From positions 1 through 5,594 of the forward strand of contig DRJN01000451.1 of the NCBI GenBank assembly GCA_011052165.1: a stretch of DNA of 5,594 nt, in the 5' to 3' direction. The number at the start of each line of letters is the position of its first letter. The stretch's first letter is position 1. The notes under the pieces are model-generated. The model saw only the letters and a list, made by a program, of their open reading frames with translations. It was not told the DNA's origin and made no database searches. The translations under genes and the position numbers were made by a program. This stretch comes from Gammaproteobacteria bacterium (GTDB taxonomy: Bacteria > Pseudomonadota > Gammaproteobacteria > UBA6429 > Thiohalophilaceae). This document shows, in pieces, positions 5,527-5,594 of this stretch.

Positions 5527-5594
5527 TGATACACTGGTTTTTCTTAATCTCTTTGGGTTTAATTCCCCGCTGCTTGCAGCGAAAAACAGTAGGA
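5526..5594 (+). other. tail of window: open frame running off the edge, small hairpin, possible RBS of next gene
   Basis: An ATG at 5526 overlaps the PII-like stop by one base (TGATG) and stays open for 23 codons to the window end (MIHWFFLISLGLIP, then RCLQRKTVG). The hydrophobic start could be an exported protein. However, its nearest Shine-Dalgarno-like GGGAGG (5504-5509) is 16 bases away, too far for good initiation. Alternatively this is intergenic: a five-pair hairpin CGCTG / CAGCG (5568-5581) with no T-run, and a closing AGTAGGA that could be the ribosome binding site of a gene starting just past the edge. I favour the second reading. Confidence 0.2.

Noticed and set aside
5568..5581. 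Hairpin CGCTG/CAGCG as an operon terminator
   Set aside because: The stem is only five pairs and is followed by AAAAA, not a T-run, on the plus strand. On the minus strand the T-run would precede the stem, so it fits neither direction.

Overview
The window carries a chromosomal segment from a Gram-negative bacterium, most likely a gamma- or betaproteobacterium. The evidence is a three-layer RND metal-efflux system with Sec signal peptides, a CCA-encoding tRNA-Ser gene, a mid-range GC content, and an intergenic repeat of the TTCGTCCTGAGC/GTCGAAGG type, which I recall as scattered through many proteobacterial genomes. Nothing in the sequence fixes the genus.

Layout. Positions 1-257 hold no gene. 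They contain stacked inverted repeats: a G/C-tract dyad at 9-25 resembling a CsoR/RcnR-type operator, a long imperfect palindrome at 28-84, and a nested foldback at 81-242 with a REP-like core at 124-198. A complete tRNA-Ser(GCU) gene (258-347) follows, with its own strong intrinsic terminator (351-383). The rest lies on the plus strand and is one metal-efflux locus: a small exported Cys/His protein (458-769); a 237-base gap with several dyads but no gene (770-1006); a periplasmic adaptor (1007-2098); a CusA/CzcA-family RND pump (2111-5206); and a divergent PII-like protein whose ATG overlaps the pump's stop codon (5203-5526). The last 68 bases hold a small hairpin, an open frame running off the edge, and possibly the ribosome binding site of a further gene.

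How the genes fit together. The RND pump and adaptor should assemble with a TolC-type outer membrane factor to expel metal cations from the periplasm. No such factor is encoded in the window, so it must lie off the right edge or elsewhere. The pump lacks the three methionines that bind Cu(I)/Ag(I) in E. coli CusA (aligned residues are R570, Y619 and E668). It also lacks the first of the CzcA transmembrane acidic residues (G403 in place of D402). It therefore looks like a non-CusA, probably divalent-cation pump of a subgroup distinct from classical CzcA. The small Cys/His protein resembles CzcI-like accessory proteins of such loci.

The most interesting gene is the PII-like one. It keeps the PII fold landmarks but has lost, by my hand alignment to E. 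coli GlnB, the residues used for ATP and 2-oxoglutarate binding and the uridylylated tyrosine. It carries a CDDNC pair of cysteines in a small insertion. Its translational coupling to the pump suggests a metal-responsive or pump-contacting regulator, much as GlnK acts on AmtB. Divergent PII proteins beside metal-efflux genes have been noted in comparative genomics, but their ligand and function are, to my knowledge, poorly established.
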